Source: Rhodospirillales bacterium | GTDB lineage: Bacteria; Pseudomonadota; Alphaproteobacteria; QKFK01; SZUA-500 | Assembly: GCA_003252195.1 (NCBI GenBank) | Contig: QKFK01000140.1 | Coordinates: forward strand, 1-27,358 | Length of the DNA stretch: 27,358 nt | Direction of reading: 5' to 3' | Shown here: positions 1 through 7,895 of the stretch, one piece after another | Position numbering within the stretch: the stretch's first letter is position 1 | Layout of the letters: each line of letters starts with the position of its first letter | Notes under the pieces: model-generated | Told to the model about the DNA's origin: nothing | Seen by the model: the letters and a program-made list of their open reading frames with translations, nothing else | Database searches by the model: none | Position numbers and translations under genes: made by a program

Positions 1-1
1 T

Positions 2-451
2 ACTTGCATTTCATCTAAACCAGGTGTTGGTGGTATGGGGCCATTCCCTTGCTTGATGGTGGTTGATGATATGCAGGGGATTCCATCAGTGGGAACTATT
101 CTCGACGGTCCTGCATGGGGGCGTAACGCGAGAACATCATTGCTGTTAGTGTTTCAAGATTTTAGTCAGGTGAATAAATTATATGGACCAGATGCTTTAG
201 AAAACTTAATTGGTAATGTGTCCGCTAAGATTGTGCTACGTACTAATAATGAATTTACGGCATCAAGATTTGTCGACATGATTGACACAGGAACGGCTAT
301 TGTTAAATCTAAACATCAGCAATATCATATGGGACGCGCTGTAAATCCGTATGAGTGGGGCGTTGGTGCGGGAGCTATGGCGGTTAAGCCTTTTAGTAAA
401 AGTAATGTGCTTAACTTGTCTAACAAAACAATTTGTATTGTTGCAACGTAA
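2..451 (+). CDS. VirD4/TraG-type coupling ATPase, C-terminal part (partial, frame broken at 449)
   Basis: The frame is open to the left edge, so only the last 149 residues before the stop are visible. They match the end of the nucleotide-binding domain of type IV secretion coupling proteins, inner-membrane ATPases that feed substrates into the channel. A Walker B-like strand, LMVVDDM (visible residues 18-24), is followed by a tract ending in LLLVFQDFSQVNKLYG, where the family reads like 'waifQdlsQLkkiYG', and then by IVLRTNNEFTASRF. The Walker B ends Asp-Asp where the family usually has Asp-Glu. The reading frame stops at 449-451 just after the strand TICIVAT, but the family's next segment (a basic 'RP(I/M)K...RYY' strand) is encoded immediately downstream in another frame, so the natural protein probably continues there. 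The Walker A motif and transmembrane helices lie outside the window. Family assignment is by recognition, not by search. Confidence 0.75.
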   Translation, partial: TCISSKPGVGGMGPFPCLMVVDDMQGIPSVGTILDGPAWGRNARTSLLLVFQDFSQVNKLYGPDALENLIGNVSAKIVLRTNNEFTASRFVDMIDTGTAIVKSKHQQYHMGRAVNPYEWGVGAGAMAVKPFSKSNVLNLSNKTICIVAT

Positions 452-452
452 T

Positions 453-1394
453 ATGACACGCCCAATGAAACTAGATTCTCCTCGCTATTATCTGTTTAAA
501 CATTTAGCAGAGATGGCTGAAATCCCACCAATTGGTGCTGTTCCAGATTTTGCTATGGCAAAGAGAGATGAGGTTGATAAAACTGCGCCAGACTTAGTAT
601 TCTCAATTCCAGATATCGAGTTTGAGACGATTACAATTGAAGATGATATGCCAGATGATGATGAGTTGGATACATTCTCAGATATTGGTAATGAAGAAGA
701 AAAACTATCAACTTCAGAAAGGCGGAGAATTCGTCATGATGAAGAAGCAGATGACGGTGGTATTGATATTTCATTGCTTGGTGGTGAGGAGATATATGTT
801 CCTGGATTGTATAATGAGCCTCCTGCACAGCTAGTTAGTCCATTAGCCGATAATAATAGTTATTATAATGAACCTGTTCCTGTTGTTTGGAATAATATGC
901 CTGATGTTGCTCCAGAGCCAAGTCCACCTAACGATTGGTGGATGCAAGATGAGAGCTTTGCTCCATTAAATCCAGAAGATTTTATTAAAGGGCAAACTGA
1001 TATTGCTTATGAGGCACCTGCATCTTCTGCTGAGGATACAATATCTGATGAAGATTATGCTGAGTTTATGGAGGCTAATAATGAGTTTGACCAATCAACT
1101 CTAGAGGAGACGACAGATGATTGGAATAGATTTATGGGTGATGATATAGAGCCTGATGATGTAGTTGGAAATGATGCTAGCGATAATGATTTCCTTTCTG
1201 ATGATGATTGGGTGAACGCTGACTTAGAAGATGATGACTTCTCTAATAAAGAACTAGATTTTGAAGACGATTTTACTAACCATGATTATGGTGCATCAGA
1301 TGATAATTTTGATGGTGTAGATGATGAAGATTTTCTAGATGATGAGGATTGGTCTGATGCTTTTGAAGAAGATGATGACGACGAGGAAAAATAA
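453..1394 (+). CDS. Continuation of the VirD4-like protein with a long acidic tail (shifted frame)
   Basis: Read from ATG 453, this frame gives 313 residues. It begins MTRPMKLDSPRYY, which resembles the last beta strand of VirD4/TraG ATPase domains and fits directly behind the TICIVAT strand that ends the preceding frame. A single extra base near 449 would therefore account for the split. A longer frame from 351 exists, but its extra residues overlap the real upstream coding sequence. No ribosome-binding site precedes 453; translation could only start there by re-initiation at the stop one base away. After about residue 45 the protein becomes low-complexity and dominated by Asp and Glu, ending in EEDDDDEEK, with no recognisable fold. 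Known parallel: some coupling proteins, such as DotL of the Dot/Icm system, have C-terminal extensions that bind chaperones or substrates. Whether this tail does so is inference. It could alternatively be a separate acidic protein. Confidence 0.6.
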   Translation: MTRPMKLDSPRYYLFKHLAEMAEIPPIGAVPDFAMAKRDEVDKTAPDLVFSIPDIEFETITIEDDMPDDDELDTFSDIGNEEEKLSTSERRRIRHDEEADDGGIDISLLGGEEIYVPGLYNEPPAQLVSPLADNNSYYNEPVPVVWNNMPDVAPEPSPPNDWWMQDESFAPLNPEDFIKGQTDIAYEAPASSAEDTISDEDYAEFMEANNEFDQSTLEETTDDWNRFMGDDIEPDDVVGNDASDNDFLSDDDWVNADLEDDDFSNKELDFEDDFTNHDYGASDDNFDGVDDEDFLDDEDWSDAFEEDDDDEEK

Positions 1395-1422
1395 TTATTA
1401 TATTTTCATTGTTGCTGCAAAT

Positions 1423-1499
<77 letters not shown>

Positions 1500-1704
1500 T
1501 TCTCCTTCTTGTATGTATTTACCTTAAACATAGCATTTACTGTTAGTTATATATGGAGCTTTTTTAAGCTGATTTACCCTGCTAATGTAAAATAAGCAGT
1601 TTGTTCAATTTACTATATGCTACAGGCTATATATTCAGAATATATGGGGCTTTTGTGGCGCTTTTATTAGCATGAATCAGTTTGTTTTATGGTTGCGTTT
1701 ATGT

Positions 1705-1734
1705 AAAAAAAACGCCGAGAAATATCTCGGCGTT
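1705..1734 (-). terminator. Intrinsic terminator of glgP
   Basis: A perfect 10-bp stem, AACGCCGAGA (1711-1720) and TCTCGGCGTT (1725-1734), closes a 4-base loop. Read on the minus strand it is followed by a run of eight T (complement of A 1705-1712), the correct layout for ending transcription of glgP. On the plus strand the T tract is only four bases. Confidence 0.85.
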
Positions 1735-1754
1735 TTAATCTCGTTATATTAAGC

Positions 1755-4214
1755 TTAGTCTTTAATAACAGGCTTAACATTCCAAATTTCTTTAGCATAT
1801 TGGCTAATAGTTCTATCACTTGAGAACTTGCCAGAGCGAGCTGTATTCAAGATCGCCTTGCGGTTCCATTCTTTTTGGTCAAGGAAGTCTTTAGCTACTT
1901 GGCGTTGAGTGTTCATGTAATCTTCTAAATCAGCTAATACGAAGAAGTAGTCTTTATTCATGATGTTATCATAAATAGGTTTGAAGATAAGACCATGTTC
2001 ATCTTCGCAGAAAGCGTTAGAAGCAAGTGAGTTCATAACTCTTCTGATGTTAGAGTTGTTGTTGAAGTAATCCCATGGGTTATAAGAGTTTTCTGCGCGC
2101 ATTTGCAAAATCTTTTCAGCTCTTAAACCGAATAGGTAGAAGTTATCAGCTCCAACTTCTTCTCTAATTTCAATGTTTGCACCGTCAAAAGTACCAACGG
2201 TTAAAGCACCATTGATGGTAAATTTCATGTTACCTGTACCAGATGCTTCAAGACCAGCAGTTGAGATTTGTTCACTGATATTAGCAGCAGGGAAAATTCT
2301 TTCTGCTACAGAAACTTTGTAATCAGGAATGAATACAACTTTAATCCAATCTTTAACTGCAGGATCATTGTTTACAACTTTTGCAACATTGTTAATCAAT
2401 TTAATGATTAATTTTGCCATTGTATAAGAAGGAGCTGCCTTACCAGCAAAGATGTAAGTTTTTTTGCAAGAAGGTTTAACGCCATCTTTTGTAATTGCAT
2501 AATATTCATGAATGATATTCATAACATTGAGCAATTGTCTCTTATACTCGTGCATACGTTTAACTTGAACGTCAAACAAGCTGTTCGGATCAACAGTTAC
2601 GCCAACTCTGTCTTGAATGATTTTTGCAAGACGTTTTTTGTTGTTGAGTTTAATCTCTGCAAATTTTTCAACAAAAGCATCATCTTTTGCAAATTTCTCA
2701 AGTTTTTTGAGTTTTGTTAAATCTGTTACCCAATCATCACCGATTTTGTTTGTGATAAGATCAGCTAATTCTGAGTTTGAGCTTAACAACCAACGTCTTG
2801 GTGTAACACCGTTAGTTTTGTTGTTGAACTTGTTAGGCCAGATTTGGAAATAATCTGGAGTTAAGTTTGTTTTAATAAGCTCTGAGTGTAGTTCTGCAAC
2901 ACCATTGATAGAGAATGAACCAACCATTGAAAGGTTTGCCATTCTAATCATTTTATGGTCGCCTTCACCTTCAACAATTGACATTCTAGCAAGTTTGTCA
3001 TGGTCTTCTGGGAATTCTGCAGATACAACATCTAAGAATCTCTTGTTGATTTCATAAATAATTTGCAAGTGGCGTGGCAATACTTTTTCTAATGTAGAAA
3101 CAGGCCATTTTTCTAATGCTTCAGGCAACAATGTATGGTTAGTGAAAGCAAAAGTCTTGCGAGTGATTTCCCATGCTTGATCCCAGTCCATGCCATTTTC
3201 ATCAATGAAAGTACGCATTAATTCAGGAATAGCGAGAGCAGGGTGTGTATCGTTTAATTGGATAACCACTTTTTCTGGTAATTTTCTTAAATCACCTTCT
3301 TTTTCCAAATATCTACGAATGATATCTTTAATAGCACAAGCTACAAAGAAATATTGTTGAGTTAAACGAAGCTCTTTACCTGCATCAACAGCATCTGAAG
3401 GGTATAAAACTTTTGAAACTGTTTCTGATTTAATTTTCTTTTCAACAGCTTGCATATATCCACCTTCATTAAAGGTAGTGATATCTAAAGTACGGTCTGT
3501 ACGAGCTGAGAATAAGCGGAGGTAGTTAACTGTTTTGCCACCAAAGCCAACGATAGGCATATCATAAGGCACACCAATTAATCTGTCGCAATCAACCCAT
3601 GAGTGAGATGTTGTGCCATCAGCGTTGTGGATGCTTTCTACTCTACCATGTAATGGAATGTATAAAGTTCTATCTGGACGTTCTAATTGCCAAGGAGATG
3701 CAGATTCTAACCATGAATCAGCTTCTTCAACTTGGTAACCGTTCATAATATTTTGACGGAACAAACCAAATTTATAGTTGATACCGTAACCAAATCCAGG
3801 AAGGCCTAATGTTGCCATTGAATCTAAGAAACATGCAGCTAAACGACCAAGACCACCGTTACCCAATGCAGGGTCATATTCAGTGTCAAAAACTTCGTCT
3901 AAGTCAATATCAAGGTCTAATTGACGTAATGCGTCATAAATACCAAGGTTGCGAAGGTTGTTTTCTAATGAACGACCAATTAAATATTCTACAGATAGGT
4001 AGTAAATTCTTTTTGTGTTTGATTTTTCGTAACGAGCAGATGTGTCAAACATAGAATCAATAGCGAATTCTCTAACTGCCAAAGCAACTGCGTTGAAAAC
4101 TTCTGTTTTTGTCGCTTCACATAATCTTTTGCCGATTGAATATTTAAGGTGTCTTTCGATGGCTTCTGCTAATTTTGCAGAATTTTCTTTCATTGACGCA
4201 GATATTTTGTTCAC
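1755..4214 (-). CDS. glgP: Glycogen phosphorylase
   Basis: The enzyme removes glucose units from glycogen or maltodextrin by phosphorolysis, giving glucose-1-phosphate in the cytoplasm. The 819-residue length is what bacterial GlgP usually shows (E. coli about 815). The pyridoxal-phosphate site is intact: EASGTGNMKF, with the Schiff-base lysine at residue 664. The N-terminal hallmarks RIYYLSVEYLIGRSL and LGNGGLGRLAACFLDS are also present. The start is GTG at 4212-4214, chosen because GGAGGA lies about eight bases upstream on the minus strand. The gene stands alone: no glgA, glgB, glgC or glgX is visible in the window, so the rest of the glycogen pathway must be encoded elsewhere or be absent. 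It is transcribed divergently from the HAD cluster and closed by the hairpin at 1705-1734. Confidence 0.97.
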   Translation of the reverse strand: MNKISASMKENSAKLAEAIERHLKYSIGKRLCEATKTEVFNAVALAVREFAIDSMFDTSARYEKSNTKRIYYLSVEYLIGRSLENNLRNLGIYDALRQLDLDIDLDEVFDTEYDPALGNGGLGRLAACFLDSMATLGLPGFGYGINYKFGLFRQNIMNGYQVEEADSWLESASPWQLERPDRTLYIPLHGRVESIHNADGTTSHSWVDCDRLIGVPYDMPIVGFGGKTVNYLRLFSARTDRTLDITTFNEGGYMQAVEKKIKSETVSKVLYPSDAVDAGKELRLTQQYFFVACAIKDIIRRYLEKEGDLRKLPEKVVIQLNDTHPALAIPELMRTFIDENGMDWDQAWEITRKTFAFTNHTLLPEALEKWPVSTLEKVLPRHLQIIYEINKRFLDVVSAEFPEDHDKLARMSIVEGEGDHKMIRMANLSMVGSFSINGVAELHSELIKTNLTPDYFQIWPNKFNNKTNGVTPRRWLLSSNSELADLITNKIGDDWVTDLTKLKKLEKFAKDDAFVEKFAEIKLNNKKRLAKIIQDRVGVTVDPNSLFDVQVKRMHEYKRQLLNVMNIIHEYYAITKDGVKPSCKKTYIFAGKAAPSYTMAKLIIKLINNVAKVVNNDPAVKDWIKVVFIPDYKVSVAERIFPAANISEQISTAGLEASGTGNMKFTINGALTVGTFDGANIEIREEVGADNFYLFGLRAEKILQMRAENSYNPWDYFNNNSNIRRVMNSLASNAFCEDEHGLIFKPIYDNIMNKDYFFVLADLEDYMNTQRQVAKDFLDQKEWNRKAILNTARSGKFSSDRTISQYAKEIWNVKPVIKD

Positions 4215-4569
4215 GCCTCTTCCTCCGATTGTTAATACAGTCTCTTAGTTTATAAGCAAGCGATAATTAGCCTAGCCTAAAAACATAACAAACTCTATAG
4301 ATTAAAAGTCTATAAATGTCTATATCAAAGCAGAATAAAGTATACAATAGTTAAAAAGAGTTTAATTAATGCTCTATCTTTGCAAAAGAACACAATAAAT
4401 TTTGAAATGTGCCCTGTGGATATTTGGTTATATTTATATATATACTTTTAAATTATAAGAGAAATCCTCTGTTTTCATTAAATGTGGAAAAGAATCAATA
4501 AATAGGTTGACAGGAAAGGTTTTATCGATAAGATACACGCAATTTAAGCTTTTTTTTTGTGAGAAATAA
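4215..4569. promoter_or_regulatory. Divergent intergenic region between glgP and the HAD cluster
   Basis: This 355-bp AT-rich stretch has no gene I can support. It contains the promoter of the first HAD gene at 4507-4534. Nearer glgP is a group of short repeats: TATAGA at 4296-4301, its inverse TCTATA at 4309-4314, and GTCTATA repeated exactly 10 bp apart (4308-4314 and 4318-4324). That arrangement could be a regulator site on one face of the helix. I found no clear sigma-70 promoter for glgP itself. Confidence 0.45.
4507..4534 (+). promoter_or_regulatory. Sigma-70-type promoter of the first HAD operon
   Basis: A perfect -35 box TTGACA (4507-4512) and a -10 box TAAGAT (4529-4534, four of six matches) are separated by 16 bp. 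The start ATG at 4570 lies about 35 bases downstream. The 10-bp palindrome TTATCGATAA (4522-4531) overlaps the -10 box. Confidence 0.6.
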
Positions 4570-5919
4570 ATGATTGATAAAAATACCAACAAAAGAAAAA
4601 AGATAGAAGCTATGTTTCTTGATTTAGACGGCAATTTGTACAATACATTCGATACGCTGGCCGTCATATCGGATATTTCGGAGTTCTATTCCGGAATGTT
4701 TGGGATAGACAAGAAAGTAATTATTGGGCTCATGCGCCGTTCGGTGTATCAGCCCAATTTTTTTGCCTCCGATTTGAGCCCATGTGCTGAGCAAGGTGGC
4801 GATGCAGTTTTTGAACATGCTTTATTAAAAATTACAAATCCACAAAAAGCTAAGGCATTAGAGATAGAAATCTTAAAAGATAATAACCGCCGTTATGAAA
4901 ATAATTTCTCAAGACAGAACGTTATTGATAGAAATTACCGTTACCAAGATGAAGCTCCTGTGGCGCTAACCGAGCAACAAAAAGAAATAGCACAAGAGCT
5001 ATGTGGCAAATTTGCTGACTTTAGAAGTAACTACAAACAACCTAAAGAAGATTGGGAAAGAGATTATGACATCGATGCTTTTAGAAAAAGTATGGAGCCG
5101 TTGGTAGAAAAATCTAAGATGACAGTAGTTAGAGAAGCTGCAATCGCCGTAGATAAAACCTTTAAGGTGTTTGATGGAGTGGTTGATACTTTAAGAGAAG
5201 CTAAAGAAAATGGTGTGAAACTCATTGCTATTACAGATGGCTCTGCAATGCAAGTCATGGTTAATATGTATAAATCTGGTTTGCCATCAGATCTTTTAGA
5301 CAGCATTTGTGTTAGAGAAAAAGTTGGTGAAGATTTATCTGTTGGTAAGGCTTTGCTCGGTAATAAAGCAACTACTTATTACGATGAAATAAAAGATAAG
5401 GTTATATATACAGGTGGTTGGAAACCTAAGGGTGATTATCTCTTAAAATTCTGCAAAGAAAATAACATTGATGACCGTAATGTAATAATGGTTGGCGATA
5501 GCGTTAAATCTGATGGGGGTACAGCAATTCAGGCTAATGAATTATCTGAGGGTAAAGCAGATGTGATGTTTGCCTATGCAAGATTTGGTGCAGATGTTAG
5601 CGCTAAGGCAGAAGCTATGCAAACACTTATAACTGATAAAGAAGATTATAGGCTAGGGACTATTCCTCATGATAAAAAGCTTCGTTCATATAATCCGACA
5701 AGTGTTTATGGTCAGCTTTACGAGGTTGAAAGTAATAATAGAACCAAAACATCTGTGTTAGTCTTGAAAAAATTCTCAGATATGGCAAGATATATAGAAT
5801 ACTCATCTCCTAATAAATTTAGGAATACGAGCTTATTGTTTGTAAACAATGGCGATAAGAGGCAAAGCTCTTACCCATTTAGTTTTGCTAACAAACTTCG
5901 CTTGGCTAAAGAGGTCTAG
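4570..5919 (+). CDS. HAD-superfamily hydrolase-like protein, copy 1 (449 aa)
   Basis: The four HAD motifs are visible: motif I FLDLDGN (nucleophile Asp18, acid/base Asp20), motif II AITDGS (Thr222), motif III GWKPKG (Lys285) and motif IV VGDSVKSD (Asp310, Asp315). Family knowledge predicts Mg2+-dependent phosphate-ester hydrolysis through an aspartyl phosphate in the cytoplasm; the substrate is unknown. About 200 residues separate motifs I and II, a position typical of a C1 cap that selects the substrate, and about 130 residues follow motif IV. Motif I ends in Asn22 where the three sister copies have Thr. No signal peptide or membrane segment is seen. The part encoded at 4621-4800 is richer in G+C than what follows. 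The ribosome-binding site before 4570 is weak. The gene is followed after 20 bases by the first small-protein gene. It is clearly paralogous to the genes at 6530, 7896 and 9625, closest to 6530. Confidence 0.85.
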   Translation: MIDKNTNKRKKIEAMFLDLDGNLYNTFDTLAVISDISEFYSGMFGIDKKVIIGLMRRSVYQPNFFASDLSPCAEQGGDAVFEHALLKITNPQKAKALEIEILKDNNRRYENNFSRQNVIDRNYRYQDEAPVALTEQQKEIAQELCGKFADFRSNYKQPKEDWERDYDIDAFRKSMEPLVEKSKMTVVREAAIAVDKTFKVFDGVVDTLREAKENGVKLIAITDGSAMQVMVNMYKSGLPSDLLDSICVREKVGEDLSVGKALLGNKATTYYDEIKDKVIYTGGWKPKGDYLLKFCKENNIDDRNVIMVGDSVKSDGGTAIQANELSEGKADVMFAYARFGADVSAKAEAMQTLITDKEDYRLGTIPHDKKLRSYNPTSVYGQLYEVESNNRTKTSVLVLKKFSDMARYIEYSSPNKFRNTSLLFVNNGDKRQSSYPFSFANKLRLAKEV

Positions 5920-5939
5920 CTAATTTATAAGGTGTATTA

Positions 5940-6296
5940 ATGAATAAGACAGAAATAATTAGAGTTACAGATTTGTTGCCTTCTGCTGAAGAGATAGAGA
6001 AAGAGAGAAAAAGCCTAGAGGGGCTTTCTCCTGAGCAGATTATGTCTGAATATATGCCTAATGACGGACGCGAAGTGCTTTTGATTAAGCTGTTTGGAGA
6101 ACTTCCTGATTATAGAGATGAACGTATAAACGCTATCTGGACCAAGTTTATGGAGGGTGGAAGAGATATGGCTGTTGCCTATTGCCTTTCAGAGGGTTTG
6201 GATATAGGTGAGCATGATGGCAAGGTGATTAAGCCATGGTGCGATATTGCCACTATGTTAAAGGCTAGTAAGCTTGGAATTGTACCTTCAAAGTAA
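5940..6296 (+). CDS. Small conserved protein of unknown function, copy 1 (118 aa)
   Basis: I do not recognise this family. The protein is clearly related to the one at 9229: about half of the aligned positions are identical. The shared blocks are IIRV.DLLPS near the N-terminus, LIKLFG.LPDYRD in the middle, and WCDIATMLKA near the C-terminus. There is no signal peptide, membrane helix or known catalytic motif. The pattern suggests a small, mostly helical, soluble protein. The gene starts 20 bases after the HAD gene stop, with AAGGTG as ribosome-binding site, so it is most likely co-transcribed and perhaps a partner of the HAD protein. The pairing of a HAD gene followed by a small gene occurs twice in this cluster. 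Confidence 0.8.
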   Translation: MNKTEIIRVTDLLPSAEEIEKERKSLEGLSPEQIMSEYMPNDGREVLLIKLFGELPDYRDERINAIWTKFMEGGRDMAVAYCLSEGLDIGEHDGKVIKPWCDIATMLKASKLGIVPSK

Positions 6297-6456
6297 CGGT
6301 TAATATTAGTATTTGTTTGCGATAAGAAAAAAATATTTTTTTATTTTTGTCTAAAACATTTGAGACATGCATAAAATCATAAAATTTTTATATAAAACAC
6401 AGTGTTAGCTAATAACATTATGGTTGATTTTCTGTGTTTAAAAAACATTAATATAC

Positions 6457-6489
6457 TTGACAAAAAATCTGATATGTCTAAAATAGACA
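6457..6489 (+). promoter_or_regulatory. Promoter of the second HAD operon with a palindrome over the -10 box
   Basis: TTGACA (6457-6462), a 16-bp spacer and TAAAAT (6479-6484, five of six matches) form a strong sigma-70-type promoter, with the same spacing as the one before copy 1. A perfect inverted repeat, TGTCTA-AAA-TAGACA (6475-6489), covers the -10 box, a position where a bound repressor would block polymerase. A related site, TGTCTAAAA with AGACA (6348-6367), and the arms AAACACAG (6395-6402) and CTGTGTTT (6432-6439) lie upstream. Confidence 0.6.
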
Positions 6490-6529
6490 AAAATAAGATA
6501 AAATATTTAAGTATGAGTCGAGGTGTATA

Positions 6530-7831
6530 GTGTCAGATAAAAATATTGAGAAAAAGCAAGCTGAAGCGATTTTTTTCGATCTTGATGGAACTTTGTACAA
6601 TACTTTTGATACTATGGCGGTGCTAGTTGATATCGCAGATATGTACGGAAAAACATATCAGGTTGATAAAAAGGTTGTTTTCGGATTAATGAGACAAAGT
6701 GTTGATCAATATAACTTTTTTACAACAGATTTAAGCGCTTGCGTAGAAGAATTAGGTCCAGCTGTTTTTAAGCATTCAATGTTAAAAGTTACGAATCCTG
6801 AAAAAGCCAAAGCAATTGAGGCTGAGATTCTAAAGGATAATGAACGTCGTTATAATGACAATTTTGTTAGAAAAAACAAAGTAGGCACTGATTTTACATA
6901 TAAAGAAGGCGAAAAGCCTGTTCAGATGAATAAATATCAGAAAGATTTAGCTAATAAATATGCTGATGCTTATTCTAAGTTCCAAGATAATGTTGCTAAT
7001 TGCGAAGTGCCTTCAGATAAAGACTATGCTGTGATTGAGTTTATGTCTGATACGAGTCTACTTAAAGGTAGAGTGGTTGAAAACATGGTGAAAAGAACAT
7101 CTGAGCTAACAGCTGATAATTTTAGCATGTTTGAAGGTGTGGTTGAAACATTAACTAAGGCAAAAGAAGCTGGTACAAAAATCATCGCTTTGACAGATAG
7201 TTCTCCTATGCAGATGATGATAAATGCCGTTAAAGCAAAGCTCCCAGGTGAATTGTTTGATAGAATTTATATTCGCAAAAAAGAAGGCGAAACAGTGGAA
7301 TCAGTTCTTCCTTTGGTAAGAGGTGGTAAAGCGAAAGAGTTTATGGATTCGATAAAAGATAACACATATTATTCTGATGGATGGAAGCCAAATGGTAAGC
7401 TGGTTTTAAAAGTATGTGACGAGCTTGGTATCGATAATAAAAAAGTTGTTTTCTGCGGTGATAGTGCAAAATCTGATGGAGGTACAGCGATTCAAGCTAA
7501 CGAATTATCTGCTGGCAAGTCAGATGTTGTTTATGCATATGCTCGTTATGGCGCTGATGTAGCTGCTAAGGCAGAGCTTGCTCAAGCAACTATAACCAAT
7601 AAAGAAGACTATAAAATTGGTGTTATTTCACATGATACACATATTAAATCTCTTAGCCCAAAACATGTTTCTCATCATGTGTCAGAGGTTGAAGGTGATA
7701 ATGGTGTTAAGACAACAATTGTGTCATTGCAGTCATTTAATGATATCAATAAATATTTTGAGTTTGTGCCAGCTAAAAACAATAGTTTGGCTATGTTAGC
7801 TATTTCTAAAAAACGCTCTAATTCAAAGTAA
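6530..7831 (+). CDS. HAD-superfamily hydrolase-like protein, copy 2 (433 aa)
   Basis: The HAD motifs are complete: FFDLDGT (Asp17, Asp19), ALTDSS (Thr222), GWKPNG (Lys286) and CGDSAKSD (Asp311, Asp316), consistent with a phosphatase-type active site. A cap-like insertion of about 200 residues lies between motifs I and II. The start is GTG, chosen because GAGGTG lies four bases upstream and the resulting N-terminus aligns with the sister proteins. The sequence is closest to copy 1 (shared NTFDT, KAKAIEAEILKDN-like and ADVMFAYAR-like blocks). The C-terminus ends in a basic stretch, SKKRSNSK. The gene has its own promoter and opens a four-gene unit with the genes at 7896, 9229 and 9625. The small-protein gene expected directly after it, by analogy with copies 1 and 3, is missing; only 64 bases separate it from the next HAD gene. 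Substrate unknown. Confidence 0.85.
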   Translation: MSDKNIEKKQAEAIFFDLDGTLYNTFDTMAVLVDIADMYGKTYQVDKKVVFGLMRQSVDQYNFFTTDLSACVEELGPAVFKHSMLKVTNPEKAKAIEAEILKDNERRYNDNFVRKNKVGTDFTYKEGEKPVQMNKYQKDLANKYADAYSKFQDNVANCEVPSDKDYAVIEFMSDTSLLKGRVVENMVKRTSELTADNFSMFEGVVETLTKAKEAGTKIIALTDSSPMQMMINAVKAKLPGELFDRIYIRKKEGETVESVLPLVRGGKAKEFMDSIKDNTYYSDGWKPNGKLVLKVCDELGIDNKKVVFCGDSAKSDGGTAIQANELSAGKSDVVYAYARYGADVAAKAELAQATITNKEDYKIGVISHDTHIKSLSPKHVSHHVSEVEGDNGVKTTIVSLQSFNDINKYFEFVPAKNNSLAMLAISKKRSNSK

Positions 7832-7895
7832 AGGTTGAGCTCTTTATAGAAAATATGCTACTAAATTAGATTAACAATTAAAAAATGAGGTACCC

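Noticed and set aside
351..452. ATG 351 as start of the acidic protein
   Set aside because: The extra residues overlap well-supported coupling-protein sequence in another frame and have no family resemblance.
449..453. A prfB-like programmed frameshift
   Set aside because: No internal Shine-Dalgarno sequence is seen close to the site, and ACG would re-pair poorly in the +1 frame, so I list it only as one option.
4434..4667. A 77-residue minus-strand frame overlapping HAD copy 1
   Set aside because: It overlaps the strongly supported motif I region and the promoter and has no start signal.
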